A DNA stretch of 53,404 nucleotides, from positions 1 through 53,404 of the forward strand of contig CALKRW010000001.1 of assembly GCA_937989585.1 (NCBI GenBank), read 5' to 3'. Origin of the DNA: an uncultured Porphyromonadaceae bacterium (lineage in GTDB: Bacteria; Bacteroidota; Bacteroidia; Bacteroidales; Muribaculaceae). This document shows, piece after piece, positions 17,975-28,036 of this stretch (the stretch's first letter is position 1; each line of letters opens with the position of its first letter). The position numbers and the translations under genes are program-made. The notes beneath the pieces are model-generated. The model did no database searches and had not been told where the DNA came from. It saw only the letters and a program-made list of their open reading frames with translations.

Positions 17975-18115
17975 CGGAACCTCGATTTTTTAACGTAATG
18001 TCAATACGGTAGGATAATTGCGTATGGTTTGGAATTCCGCACTTTTTACTGCTGTTGACCTCCGCCCCGGGGCAATAAAAGACAAGGCGTGCGCGTTATT
18101 ATTGTCAGCGGCGGT

Positions 18116-21100
18116 ATGTCCCGCCGCCGGGGAAAGTGTGTCCCCGTCAGAAAACAACGAGCAGTGAAAAGAAGCAGTCTGCGTACAGGCAATCTGTGGT
18201 ACGCCGTGGCCCTGGTGGTCATGGCCCTCGGCGTATGCGGCTGCAACGCCCGCAAGAACAACACTGCCGCCGCACGCCAGTACACCGCCTTCATCACGCG
18301 CTACAATATCTATTATAACGGCGACAAGCACTACACCGAGACCCTGGCCGACATGGAGAAGAACTACGAGGACGACTACACCTCGCAACTGTTCATGCAT
18401 CCCGCCGAGGCCAAGGCGCACGAGAAGGCCCCTCAGCCGTCGGGCGACTTCAACCGCTCGATCGAGAAGGCGCAGAAGGCCATCCAGTTGCGCTCGATAA
18501 CCAAGAAGCCCAAGCGAAAGCCCGGCAAGAGCAACGACCCCGAGTACAAGGCGTGGCTCAAGCGCGACGAATACAATCCATTCCTGCACAACGCATGGAT
18601 GATGATGGGCCGCTCGCAGTACATGAACGGCGACTATCTCGGCGCCGCGTCGACATTCTTCTACACATCGCGCCACTTCTCGTGGCTGCCCAACACTGTC
18701 GTCGAGGCCCAGTTGTGGCAGGCCCGCTCGTATCTCGCCATGGACTGGCTGTTCGAGGCCGAGACCATAATGAACCGCATCAAGCCCGACCAGCTGAACT
18801 CGCGCGAGGCGGTGAAACTCTACAATTTCGACTATGCCGACCTGCGCCTGCGCGAGAAGAACTATGCGGAGGCCGTGCCCTATCTCGTTGAGTCCGTCAG
18901 GCATGCCTCGGGCATCCAGAAGACGCGCCTTCGCTTTCTGCTAGGCCAGGTCTATGCGCGCCTTGGCCGCAAGAAGGAGGCCTACGAGCAGTTCAAGAAG
19001 GTCGGCGGTGCGAACAGCGTCACCTACCGAACAAAGTTCAACGCCCGCATCAAGCAGAGCGAGGTGTTCGAGGGCAATAATATCGAGAGCGAGGTCAAGG
19101 CCCTTCGCCGCATGACACGCTTCGACCGCAACAAGGAGTATCTCGACCAGATATACTATGCCATAGGCAACCTGTACCTGTCTCGCGGCGACACCACGAA
19201 GGCCATCGAGAACTACCGCCTGGCCGCCGAGAAGTCAACCCGCTCGGGCATAGACAAGGCCATCTCGCAGATAACACTCGGCACGCTGTATTACGACCGA
19301 CACCAGTATGAACTCGCCCAGCCGTGCTATGCCGAGGCCGTTCCTCTGCTGCCGGACGACTACCCGGGCCTGGACACGCTTAAGCGCCGCTCGGACGTGC
19401 TTGACGAACTGGCCGTCTACTCGCAGAACGTCACCCTGCAGGACTCGCTGCTGAGACTGTCGCAACTCGACTCGGTGCAGCAACTCGCAGTCGTGAACAA
19501 GATAATCGACGAACTCAAGAAGAAGGAAAAAGAAGAGGCAGACGCCGCCCGGCGCGAGGCATATCTCGCCGACCAGGCCGCCCAGGGCTCGAACCTTCAG
19601 CAGAACAACACGCCGTCGAACTTCACCATGAACACCGACAACTCGTGGTACTTCTACAACACGCAGACCCGCAATGCCGGCAAGACCGAGTTCCAGCGCC
19701 GCTGGGGCTCGCGCAAACTCGAGGACAACTGGCGGCGGCGTAACAAGTCGTCGTTCTCGCTGGACGACAACTCACCGGGTGAGGAAGACGAGCAGGGCGA
19801 GGGCGACGGAGCCGGGGATGTTGCCGAGGAAGAGAGTCCCGAGGACGCCGAGGCGGCCAAGCGCGCCGACGACCCGCATTATCCGGAGTTCTATCTAAAG
19901 CAGATTCCCAACACTCCCGAGCAGAAGGTCACGGCCAACGATGTGATTCAGGAGGGTCTCTACAACATGGGCGTCATACTCAAGGACAAACTCGACGACC
20001 CGTCGGCAGCCATCAGCGAGTTCAACCGACTGCTCAAGGACTATCCCGACAACGTGTACCGTCTCGACACATACTACAACCTCTACCTGATATTCATGCG
20101 CGCCGGCGACAAGGCACGCGCCGAGGAGTATCGCCAACTCATCCTCAAGGACTTCGCCGACTCGAAGTACGGTCAGGCACTGCGCAACCCCGACTACATC
20201 GACAACCTGAGGCGCATGGACTCCGAGCAGGAGGCGCTGTACGAGCGCGCATGGCAGTCCTATCTCGACAATGACAACAATGCCGTCCACGGTGCGTACG
20301 ATGAGATTTCCGGGCGCTTCCCGATGTCGAAACTGATGCCGAAGTTCATGTTCCTGCACGCCCTGGCCTACGCCACCGAGAAAAAGCCCGAACAGTTCCA
20401 GGAGACCTTGCGCGACATGCTCGAGCGTTACCCCGACACCGATGTCGCACCGATAGCCTCGGCATGGGTCAAGGGCCTTGCCGCCGGACGTCAGCTGCAG
20501 ACCGGCACGGGCGGACAGAACATGCGCGGCATGCTATGGGAGATTTCTCTCGGCAATGACTCGACAGCCAATGCCGGAGACGGCAACGGACCGCAGTTCA
20601 GCCTCGACAATGACTCGCGGCAGTATCTCGTATTCGTGTTCCCCACCGACCGCGTGTCGCAGAACGAACTTCTCTACGAACTGGCACGATTCAACTTCAG
20701 TTCGTTCGTAGTCCAGGATTTCGATCTCGAGCCCATGAACTTCGGCCTGCTAGGAATGATAGTCGTAAAATCCTTCGACAACCTCGGCGAACTCAATCAC
20801 TACCGCCGTGTCATGGCCTCGTCGCCGAACTTCAGGCTGCCCCGTGGCGTTATGCCTGTAGTAATCTCGCAGGCCAACTTCGACGAACTTCTTAGGTCGG
20901 GCGCCTCGCTGGAGACCTATTTCCGCTATCTCGAGGAGCAGAACTACAAGGACGCCCAGTCGGACATCCTGCCCTACGAGGCCATAGAGGAACTCGGCGA
21001 GCGTGAGGAACACGACGCAGAGGAAGCGGCTTCGCAGTCCTCCGGAAACGAGGCGGCTCCCGCTCCCGAGGAACTTCCCACAGCCAAGCCCGAGCCGGAA

Positions 21101-21289
21101 CCGGAGTTGACCCCCGAACCTGCTCCCTCAGAACAGCCGACCGCAACTCCCGCCGCGAAGCCTGAAACCAAACCTGCGCCGAAGCCTGAGACAAAACCGG
21201 CTCCGAAACCGGCTCCGAAACCTGTGCCCTCGTCGCCGCTGCCTGCATATGACCCCGGTTCCGAAGGCGACGACCCTCTGCTCGAATAA
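18116..21289 (+). CDS. porW: Type IX secretion lipoprotein PorW/SprE
   Basis: Outer-membrane-associated TPR lipoprotein needed for type IX secretion and, in flavobacteria, gliding (SprE). The N-terminus is basic, then hydrophobic (WYAVALVVMALG), with lipidation probably at the cysteine of VCGCNA. The family block ARQYTAFITRYNIYYNGDKHY follows at once. Residues about 150-480 hold TPR units (AWMMMGRSQYMNGDYLGAAS, AIGNLYLSRGDTTKAIENY), and a second TPR set lies around residues 620-800. The C-terminal 90 residues are Glu-rich, then Pro/Lys repeats. The length is within the usual range. Starts at GTG 18089, ATG 18116 or GTG 18164 are all in frame; the last gives the shortest signal peptide. It lies 29 bases upstream of porX, and its 5' region is divergent from the cobalamin operon. 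Confidence 0.88.
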   Translation: MSRRRGKCVPVRKQRAVKRSSLRTGNLWYAVALVVMALGVCGCNARKNNTAAARQYTAFITRYNIYYNGDKHYTETLADMEKNYEDDYTSQLFMHPAEAKAHEKAPQPSGDFNRSIEKAQKAIQLRSITKKPKRKPGKSNDPEYKAWLKRDEYNPFLHNAWMMMGRSQYMNGDYLGAASTFFYTSRHFSWLPNTVVEAQLWQARSYLAMDWLFEAETIMNRIKPDQLNSREAVKLYNFDYADLRLREKNYAEAVPYLVESVRHASGIQKTRLRFLLGQVYARLGRKKEAYEQFKKVGGANSVTYRTKFNARIKQSEVFEGNNIESEVKALRRMTRFDRNKEYLDQIYYAIGNLYLSRGDTTKAIENYRLAAEKSTRSGIDKAISQITLGTLYYDRHQYELAQPCYAEAVPLLPDDYPGLDTLKRRSDVLDELAVYSQNVTLQDSLLRLSQLDSVQQLAVVNKIIDELKKKEKEEADAARREAYLADQAAQGSNLQQNNTPSNFTMNTDNSWYFYNTQTRNAGKTEFQRRWGSRKLEDNWRRRNKSSFSLDDNSPGEEDEQGEGDGAGDVAEEESPEDAEAAKRADDPHYPEFYLKQIPNTPEQKVTANDVIQEGLYNMGVILKDKLDDPSAAISEFNRLLKDYPDNVYRLDTYYNLYLIFMRAGDKARAEEYRQLILKDFADSKYGQALRNPDYIDNLRRMDSEQEALYERAWQSYLDNDNNAVHGAYDEISGRFPMSKLMPKFMFLHALAYATEKKPEQFQETLRDMLERYPDTDVAPIASAWVKGLAAGRQLQTGTGGQNMRGMLWEISLGNDSTANAGDGNGPQFSLDNDSRQYLVFVFPTDRVSQNELLYELARFNFSSFVVQDFDLEPMNFGLLGMIVVKSFDNLGELNHYRRVMASSPNFRLPRGVMPVVISQANFDELLRSGASLETYFRYLEEQNYKDAQSDILPYEAIEELGEREEHDAEEAASQSSGNEAAPAPEELPTAKPEPEPELTPEPAPSEQPTATPAAKPETKPAPKPETKPAPKPAPKPVPSSPLPAYDPGSEGDDPLLE

Positions 21290-21318
21290 TCCCCTCTCAC
21301 CATAAAACAGATATCCAC

Positions 21319-22881
21319 ATGCCCCGCATACTATGGGCCGATGACGAAATCGACCTCCTCAAGCCCCACCTTCTGTTCCTGCGCAAGAAAGACTATGACG
21401 TGACGACCGCCAACAACGGTTATGACGCGCTGGAACTTGTGTCGAACGAGCATTTCGACCTCATAATCCTCGACGAGAACATGCCCGGACTTACCGGACT
21501 GGAGACCCTTCAGCGCATAAAGCAGGCCGCACCGCACATCCCCGTAATCATGATTACCAAGAGCGAGGAGGAGAACATCATGAACCAGGCCGTTGGCAAC
21601 AAGATAGCCGACTACCTGATAAAACCGGTCAACCCGAACCAGATTCTGATTGCCCTGAAGAAACACCTCCACGGCGAGCAGCTTGTCTCGGAGACCGCCG
21701 CGCGCGACTACCGCGAGGATTTCATGCGCCTGTCGCAGATGACCGGCGAGGCCTCGTCGCTCGACGACTGGAAGGAACTGTACTCGCGCCTCGTCTACTG
21801 GCAGATGGAACTGGCCTCGGCAGAGACCAGCATGGGCGAGATGCTCGAGATGCAGATGAACGAGGCCAACCTCGCCTTCAACAAATATGTCACACGCCAT
21901 TATCATGACTGGGTGACGGCCCTGCTGCACGGCGAGACTCCCGACGACCTTCCCCTGATGTCGCCGCGAATCATTCCGACAAAGGTCTTCCCTCTGCTTG
22001 ACGCCGGAGACAAGGTCTTCCTCGTGGTCATCGACAACTTCCGTCTGGACCAGTGGCGTGCGGTCAAGCCTCTGCTCGCCGACTGCTTCACCTTCGACGA
22101 GGAACTCTACACCTCGATTCTGCCTACAGCCACGCAGTATTCGCGCAACGCCATCTTCTCGGGACTGATGCCCGACAGGATAGCCGAGATGTTCCCCGAA
22201 CTGTGGGTCGACGAGGATGCCGAGGAGGGAAAGAACATGAACGAGTCGCCGCTGATCGAGACCCTCTTCAAACGCTATCGCCGCCAGTGCAAGTTCTCGT
22301 ACAACAAGATAAACGATTCGGCGGCCGGCGAGAAACTGCTGAGGGAATTCAAGTCGCTCCAGCAGAACGAACTCAATGTGGTGGTGCTGAATTTCATCGA
22401 CATGCTGTCGCACGCGCGCACCGAGTCGAAGATGATACGCGAGCTGGCGTCATCGTCGGCGGCCTACTGCTCGCTCACCGAGTCGTGGTTCCGCCACTCG
22501 TCGGCGCTCGACCTGTTCCGCAAGATAGCGGAGTCCGGGGCGAGGATAGTGCTGACAACAGACCACGGCACGATACGTGTCGCCAACCCCGTGAAGGTGG
22601 TCGGCGACAAGAATACGAATACCAATCTGAGATATAAGCTCGGCAAGAACCTTGCGTACAACCCGAAGCAGGTGTACGAAATCAAGCAGCCCCACATGTA
22701 CGGACTGCCCGCGCCCAATGTGTCGACGACGTACATATTCTGCCGCGGAAGGGACTTCTTCGCCTATCCGAACAACTACAACCACTACGTGCAGTACTAT
22801 ACGGACACGTTCCAGCACGGCGGCATCTCGCTCGAGGAAATGCTGATTCCCCTGATTACGCTCACGCCCAAGGGCATCTGA
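21319..22881 (+). CDS. porX: Type IX secretion response regulator PorX (REC + PglZ)
   Basis: Response regulator that, with the PorY sensor kinase and SigP, controls type IX secretion genes in Porphyromonas. Residues 1-120 are a receiver domain with acidic pocket DDE (8-10), phospho-acceptor Asp52 in LIILDENMPG, Thr80-Lys81 in MITKSEE and IKP near 101. Residues about 200-520 are a PglZ alkaline-phosphatase-like domain with metal-binding motifs FLVVIDNFRLDQW, NFIDMLSHAR and LTTDHGTIRV. The length of 520 aa is that of PorX. It probably shares a transcript with porW. Its stop lies only eight bases from the convergent HD-domain gene, so there is no room for a terminator between them. Confidence 0.95.
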   Translation: MPRILWADDEIDLLKPHLLFLRKKDYDVTTANNGYDALELVSNEHFDLIILDENMPGLTGLETLQRIKQAAPHIPVIMITKSEEENIMNQAVGNKIADYLIKPVNPNQILIALKKHLHGEQLVSETAARDYREDFMRLSQMTGEASSLDDWKELYSRLVYWQMELASAETSMGEMLEMQMNEANLAFNKYVTRHYHDWVTALLHGETPDDLPLMSPRIIPTKVFPLLDAGDKVFLVVIDNFRLDQWRAVKPLLADCFTFDEELYTSILPTATQYSRNAIFSGLMPDRIAEMFPELWVDEDAEEGKNMNESPLIETLFKRYRRQCKFSYNKINDSAAGEKLLREFKSLQQNELNVVVLNFIDMLSHARTESKMIRELASSSAAYCSLTESWFRHSSALDLFRKIAESGARIVLTTDHGTIRVANPVKVVGDKNTNTNLRYKLGKNLAYNPKQVYEIKQPHMYGLPAPNVSTTYIFCRGRDFFAYPNNYNHYVQYYTDTFQHGGISLEEMLIPLITLTPKGI

Positions 22882-22889
22882 AAGAGGAA

Positions 22890-24947
22890 TCAGGCCGGCT
22901 TGGGTGCGTCGGGATAGGCTATGCGCGAGTGATAGATGGTCATCAGGCGGCGTGAGAACGCGTCCTTGATGATGGACACGTCGCGGAACGAGAGGGATGA
23001 GTCATTGTGCAGGCCTTCGGAAATCTGGCCGTCGATGATGCGGTTGACGAGTTCGCGTATGTTCTCGGGGCTGTAGTCCTTGAGCGAGCGCGAGGCCGCC
23101 TCGACCGCGTCGGCCATCATCAGCACCGAGGCCTCGCGTGTGCGCGGGTTCGGGCCCGGATAGGTGTAGGGCGCCGGGTCGACCTCGCTGTCGGGATTCT
23201 GACGGCATGCCGTTATGTAGAAATACTTGGCTTTGCCCGCACCGTGGTGCTGCGAGATGAAGTCTTTGATTACCGAAGGCAGTCCGGCGCGGTCGGCGCG
23301 CTTCAGACCCTCGGTTACGTGCGAGATGATGATTTCGGCGCTCTTCTGCGGGGCGAGGCCGTCGTGCGGGTTGACTCCGTGCTGGTTCTCGGTGAAGAAC
23401 ACGGGGTTCGTGAGTTTTCCTATGTCGTGGTAGAGGGCGCCGGCGCGTGTCAGCAGTACGTTGGCGCCGATCAGCCGGGCGGCGTCGCCGGCGAGGTTCG
23501 AGACGGCCACGCAGTGCTGGAATGTGCCGGGACATTCGTCAGAAAGTTGCCGCAGGAGCGGCGTGTTGGTGTCGGCGAGTTCTACCAGGGTCACGTTGGA
23601 GATGAAGCCGAAGGTGCGTTCCACCAGCGACATGAGTATGTAGGCCATGGCGGTGAGTGCGCCGGAGACGGTGAGTGCGCCGACCATGCGCAGCGAGAAG
23701 TCCTCGAACGAGCCGTTGGTCATGATGTTGATTCCGGAATAGGCCGCCCATAGGGTGACGGTGACTATCGCCGAGGTCTTCAGCAACTGGAGGCGCTCGG
23801 TGAGGTCCTTGAGCGAGAGCACGCCTGCCACCATGGCCACGGTCTGGACGAATATGAATTCCAGGGGATAGTTCGTCAGTCCTCCGCAAAGAAGTATCAG
23901 GTATGTGCCTGCGGCGAGCGCGAGGCGTCCGTTGAAGAATACCTGTATGAGAATGGGGACTACGGCCAGGGGAACCAGGTAGGCCCCGCTGTCGGAGCGT
24001 ACAAGCCACGTGACGGCGACCTGGATGGCGAAGAACAGGGCGACGAGTCCGAGCAGGAAGGCCATGGTCTTGAAGGAATTGAAGACACGCGGCTCGTAGA
24101 TATAGACATACAGGATGAAAAGCAGCGTGAGCAGGGCGATATACACGAGCTGGCCAAGGGTCATAAGCAGGTCTGAGCGAGAGGACATGCCGCTCTCCCT
24201 GGCGAGTTTTTTCTCGTAGTTCTGCAGGTTGGTGTAGTTCTGTGCCGTGACGATCTCACCCTTGCCGATGATTTTCTGACCTGTGATGATGCGGCCTATC
24301 GGGGCTATGAACTTGCTTTTTTCCTGCTCGAGGTACAGTTCGTTGAGGTCCTCGTCCATGGTCAGCGATGGCGGGAACAGGTTGTCGATATGGGAGTTCA
24401 TGAGGACGTTGCGGCATGAGAACTCAGAGGATTCGTCGGTGAGTTCGGCGAAGAGCCTGCGCGGGGTGTACAGGTCGGCCACGGGGCATTTCTCGATGTC
24501 CGTCTCGGACTTGCGCACGCGTATTGTCTGCAGGTCGGCGGCATCGGCATCGCTGATGATGCCTACGGCGTATGCGTGTCTGACTGTGCGCTTCATCTGC
24601 TCGATGAAGGGTTTCGTACGCGGCACAGAGATGAATCCGTCGCCGCCTTCGGTGTTGTCGGCCGCTCGAGTGAGCGCGGCGGCGGCAAGCCTGGTGAGCG
24701 AGTCTATGTTGACGCTGTGCGTCGAGAAGAAAGGAATGAACTCGCGCTGTACGGAGTCTATCTTGGTGTTGCGCGTGACGGAGTCGAGCATGATGTCGAG
24801 GTCGAAGGGCGCCATCAGGTCGGCGTAGTTCCACGGCGAGCCCTGCTCGTACTTGTAGTGGCTGACCGTGGGATGGGGATAGATATAGACCATCAGCGCG
24901 ACAAGAGCCGAGGCAAGGATAATCAGTCGGGGGAGTTTGTTCTTCAT
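22890..24947 (-). CDS. pgpH: 7TM-HD family cyclic-di-AMP phosphodiesterase (PgpH-like)
   Basis: Membrane-bound HDIG enzyme that degrades cyclic di-AMP in related bacteria. After an N-terminal membrane anchor (LIILASALVALMVYIYP), residues about 40-265 form the extracytoplasmic 7TMR-HDED domain. Seven transmembrane helices lie between residues about 275 and 465. The HD domain follows: CPGTFQHCVAVSNLAGDAA, the HD pair in LYHDIGKL, and the further His ligands in SHVTEGLK and DFISQHHGAG. The length (685 aa) fits the family. Substrate assignment rests on the family; activity has not been shown here. It follows SpoT on the same strand with a 66-base gap, which may link two nucleotide second-messenger systems. 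Confidence 0.88.
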   Translation of the reverse strand: MKNKLPRLIILASALVALMVYIYPHPTVSHYKYEQGSPWNYADLMAPFDLDIMLDSVTRNTKIDSVQREFIPFFSTHSVNIDSLTRLAAAALTRAADNTEGGDGFISVPRTKPFIEQMKRTVRHAYAVGIISDADAADLQTIRVRKSETDIEKCPVADLYTPRRLFAELTDESSEFSCRNVLMNSHIDNLFPPSLTMDEDLNELYLEQEKSKFIAPIGRIITGQKIIGKGEIVTAQNYTNLQNYEKKLARESGMSSRSDLLMTLGQLVYIALLTLLFILYVYIYEPRVFNSFKTMAFLLGLVALFFAIQVAVTWLVRSDSGAYLVPLAVVPILIQVFFNGRLALAAGTYLILLCGGLTNYPLEFIFVQTVAMVAGVLSLKDLTERLQLLKTSAIVTVTLWAAYSGINIMTNGSFEDFSLRMVGALTVSGALTAMAYILMSLVERTFGFISNVTLVELADTNTPLLRQLSDECPGTFQHCVAVSNLAGDAARLIGANVLLTRAGALYHDIGKLTNPVFFTENQHGVNPHDGLAPQKSAEIIISHVTEGLKRADRAGLPSVIKDFISQHHGAGKAKYFYITACRQNPDSEVDPAPYTYPGPNPRTREASVLMMADAVEAASRSLKDYSPENIRELVNRIIDGQISEGLHNDSSLSFRDVSIIKDAFSRRLMTIYHSRIAYPDAPKPA

Positions 24948-25013
24948 CGCGGGTGAAGATTTTTTATTGATGATTTCGGAAGGCAGGAAGGCCGTCCTGA
25001 TAAGTCGGGTATT

Positions 25014-27341
25014 CTAAAGTATGCGCAGGGCCGATTCTACGCCCTGGACGGATGTCAGTCTGTGGCACAGGTCGGATACGACTGCGACGTCGAGCACACG
25101 CACCCAGATGTCGGAATGGAAGACCTCGTTGTCGGCCTCGATGTCGAGGCGCCGGAGGTCGATTTCCTCCTGTGTGGCGATTGTCCGCGTGATTTCCTGG
25201 AGTATGCCGTGGCGGTCTATGCCTACGACATGTATGTGGGCCATGAACTTGCCGGTCGAGGAGGCCCAGCGGGTAGAGACGATACGGTTGCCGTATCCGG
25301 CCTTGAGGACCAGGGCCCGCGGACAGTTGAGCGCGTGGACCACTACCTGGCCGTCGTCATCGATGAAGCCCATGACATCATCGCCGGGAATGGGACAGCA
25401 GCAGTCGGCAATCTTGAAGTTGGAGCCATTGTCATTGTCGTAGCGGAGGACGTAGGTCTGCTTTGTGTCGATTTTCTGCGGCTTTGATTCCTTGTTTTCT
25501 ACGGGTGTCTCTTCGGTGGCATCCTCGTCCTTGTCGGTCTTGGTCGAGACGCCCGGGATGAGTCCGACGGTCGCGTCGAATATCTTGCGCATTCGGCCGC
25601 GGCGTTTTTTCGCCGCCGGGGCACGCAGCGACTGGGCCACCGATTCGTCGAGGGTGATCTCGCCCGAGCCTATGCGCTGCAGGAGTTCGTCGCGGGTCTC
25701 GACGGTGAAGAGTTTCTGTACGCGGTTCGTCGTCTCGGTGGTTTTGGGGAAGCCGTTCTCGTCGAGCCATTTGTGGTAGATCTCGCGGCCTTTGGTGGCG
25801 ACACTCTGGCGCTCGCGGCGCAACACGCGTCCAAGGCGTGTCCTGGCGCGCGCGGTCTTCAGGAAGGACATCCACTCGGGATTAGGCTTCTGGCTCTGCG
25901 AGGTGAGGACCTCCACCTGGTCGCCGGAACTGAGGACGTGCGACAGCGGCACGAGTTTATGGTTGACCTTGCCGGCGATGCAGTGCAGGCCAAGTTCGGA
26001 GTGGAGGTGGAAGGCAAGGTCGAGCACTGTGGCGCCTGCAGGTAGGGTTATGAGTTCGCCGCGGGGCGTGAAGACCACGATCTCTGAGGCGAAAAGGTTG
26101 AGTTTCAGTGTGTCGAGGAAGTCGATTGCCGAAGGCTCGGGGTTGTCGAGAATGTCCTTGATGGTCTTGAGCCATACGTTGAGTTCGGACTCTTCCTCTC
26201 CCTCGCCGATCTTGTAGCGCCAGTGGGCGGCGAAGCCCTTCTCTGCAATCTCGTCCATGCGGCGCGAGCGTATCTGCACCTCCACCCAGTTGCCGTCGGG
26301 ACCCATCACCGTAAGGTGAAGGGCACGGTATCCGTTGGCCTTGGGGACTGAGAGCCAGTCGCGCGTGCGCTCGGGATGCAGTCTGTACAGGTCGGTGATG
26401 ATGGAGTAAATCTGCCAGCATATCTGTTTCTCGCGTGCGGGATCGTCACATTCGAAAACTATGCGCATGGCGTACAGGTCGTAGACCTCGTCGAAGGGAA
26501 TGTGCTTGGACTCCATCTTGCGCCATATCGAGAAGCATGACTTGACGCGCGCCTTGGCCTCGTAGACCAGGCCCATCTCGTCGAGTTTAGCCTCGATGGG
26601 TGTAGCGAAGTTGGTGTAGACGTCGTCGCGGTGCGCGGCCGACTCGGCTATGCGGCGCGTGATGTCCTCGTATGCCTTCGGGTGCTCGTACTTGAAACTC
26701 AGGTCCTCGAGTTCGGTCTTGATGGCGAAGAGGCCCAGACGGTGGGCCAGGGGAGCGTAGATGTAGAGCGTCTCGCCGGCAATCTTGTACTGCTTGTTCG
26801 GCGCCATTGACCCCAGGGTGCGCATGTTGTGGAGACGGTCGGCCATCTTGATGAGCACGACGCGAATGTCCTCGCTCATCGTCAGCAGGAGTTTGCGGAA
26901 GTTCTCGGCCTGGGCCGAGGCCTTGTCTCCGAAGATGCCGCCCGAGATTTTGGTTAGGCCCTCGACAATCATTGCTATCTTGTCGCCGAAGTGGCTGCGT
27001 ATGTCCTCGACGGTGTATTCGGTGTCCTCGACGACGTCGTGGAGCAGCGCGGCGCAGATTGATGTCGAGCCGAGGCCGATCTCGCGCGAGGCAATGCGGG
27101 CCACTGCAATCGGATGCATGATGTAAGGCTCGCCCGAGCGGCGGCGCACGCCGTTGTGCGCCTCTTTCGCGAAATGATAGGCGCGCTCGATGATTTCAAC
27201 TTTCTTGCGGTGGTTCGACGCCAGATAGCCGTCAAGCATCTCGCGGAATGCGGCGTCGATCATAGCATCCTCACGGGCGGCGGCAGAGTCGCCACCCGGC
27301 ATCTGGGGAATGTTTGCGGGAAGGTTAGTTGACTGGTCCAT
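25014..27341 (-). CDS. spoT: Bifunctional (p)ppGpp synthetase/hydrolase, RelA/SpoT family
   Basis: Makes and degrades the stringent-response alarmone (p)ppGpp. Counting from the start at 27341, residues about 30-180 are the HD hydrolase domain with HDVVEDTEY and KMADRLHNMRTL intact. The synthetase domain lies at about 220-350, with RTRDWLSVPKANGYRALH and VEVQIRSRRMDEIAEKGFAA. A TGS domain (VVFTPRGELITLPAGATVLD) is next, then a helical region with an unusually charged linker (residues about 590-640), and an ACT domain at the C-terminus. Both catalytic halves look active. The ATG at 27341 (MDQSTNLPAN) is chosen; an upstream in-frame start at 27401 would add 20 residues with no family similarity. 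Confidence 0.93.
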   Translation of the reverse strand: MDQSTNLPANIPQMPGGDSAAAREDAMIDAAFREMLDGYLASNHRKKVEIIERAYHFAKEAHNGVRRRSGEPYIMHPIAVARIASREIGLGSTSICAALLHDVVEDTEYTVEDIRSHFGDKIAMIVEGLTKISGGIFGDKASAQAENFRKLLLTMSEDIRVVLIKMADRLHNMRTLGSMAPNKQYKIAGETLYIYAPLAHRLGLFAIKTELEDLSFKYEHPKAYEDITRRIAESAAHRDDVYTNFATPIEAKLDEMGLVYEAKARVKSCFSIWRKMESKHIPFDEVYDLYAMRIVFECDDPAREKQICWQIYSIITDLYRLHPERTRDWLSVPKANGYRALHLTVMGPDGNWVEVQIRSRRMDEIAEKGFAAHWRYKIGEGEEESELNVWLKTIKDILDNPEPSAIDFLDTLKLNLFASEIVVFTPRGELITLPAGATVLDLAFHLHSELGLHCIAGKVNHKLVPLSHVLSSGDQVEVLTSQSQKPNPEWMSFLKTARARTRLGRVLRRERQSVATKGREIYHKWLDENGFPKTTETTNRVQKLFTVETRDELLQRIGSGEITLDESVAQSLRAPAAKKRRGRMRKIFDATVGLIPGVSTKTDKDEDATEETPVENKESKPQKIDTKQTYVLRYDNDNGSNFKIADCCCPIPGDDVMGFIDDDGQVVVHALNCPRALVLKAGYGNRIVSTRWASSTGKFMAHIHVVGIDRHGILQEITRTIATQEEIDLRRLDIEADNEVFHSDIWVRVLDVAVVSDLCHRLTSVQGVESALRIL

Positions 27342-27760
27342 AGTGGTTTCCGATTGCAAGATTGTGGAAAAAAAGGGACGGCGGGCGCCAAGTTCCGCCA
27401 TGCGCCGATGTTAAACGACAAATTTAGCAAAAATTTTTCTCAAACCTGCTCCTAACCCTCATAAAAAATCAGACTGAAGATACGATTTCCCAAAATTATT
27501 TTTTAATTGTCTGTCAAATATTGTTGGTCGAAAGCCCCTTCAAAAGTATTTGCGTTTTTTTTATATTTTTAACTTGTAAATATTGTTAAAATTCCCTAAA
27601 TTGCGAACACGAATAAATCAACTCGAATTTCGAATCGATCGCTCCGAAATCCAACTCTGTTGCCGCACAGTCATGCTATAACAGCCCCTCTTTTGTCACA
27701 CTGCAGCAGAATTGCATACAACGCATTGACACCAGTCGAATTATACTTTGAATCCAGCCC
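27342..27760. other. AT-rich intergenic region between spoT and the small-protein islet
   Basis: About 420 bases. A minus-strand TAAATTTG at 27419-27426 is a candidate -7 element for spoT. From 27420 on the composition turns strongly AT-rich, which marks the left edge of the accessory islet. On the plus strand TATACTTTG at 27742-27750 is a near match to a -7 element (one base too long). No gene or RNA was recognised. Confidence 0.45.
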
Positions 27761-28036
27761 ATGAAAATCAGAATTGCCAATTTCTTATCCGTAACCGTTA
27801 TTGCAGTGTGCGGCTTAGCCCACATTGCTTATGGCGAGGATTATGACTATACCCAAAAGGATTTTTCTATAATAAAGCCACCCTCAACAGTCTGTCATTT
27901 TTTTGATTTCAAGGAATATGAGGTGGATAATTTCAGAGGCATTCTTTGTCTGTATATAAATCCACCCAAAAAACTTTCTAATCACATAATAAAAATAGTA
28001 AATGAAATCATCTACAATCAAAACAAAAACAAATAG
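27761..28036 (+). CDS. Small exported protein, unknown (AT-rich islet, gene 1)
   Basis: Not recognised. The 91-residue protein has a signal peptide (MKIRIANFLSVTVIAVCGLA, cleavage probably after AYG) and a short mature part with aromatic and Lys/Asn-rich content. Codon use is AT-rich, unlike the surrounding genome. Its 3' end overlaps the start of the next gene by 35 bases in another frame, so translation of the two may be coupled. It may be a shortened relative of the following gene: both mature parts begin with short beta-like segments, but I see no clear alignment. The reading frame might also be a remnant. Confidence 0.5.
   Translation: MKIRIANFLSVTVIAVCGLAHIAYGEDYDYTQKDFSIIKPPSTVCHFFDFKEYEVDNFRGILCLYINPPKKLSNHIIKIVNEIIYNQNKNK

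Noticed and set aside
17990..18904. 304-codon minus-strand frame opposite the porW start
   Set aside because: Low-complexity Leu/Gly/Arg/Val content and no start signal; porW on the other strand is a clear family member.
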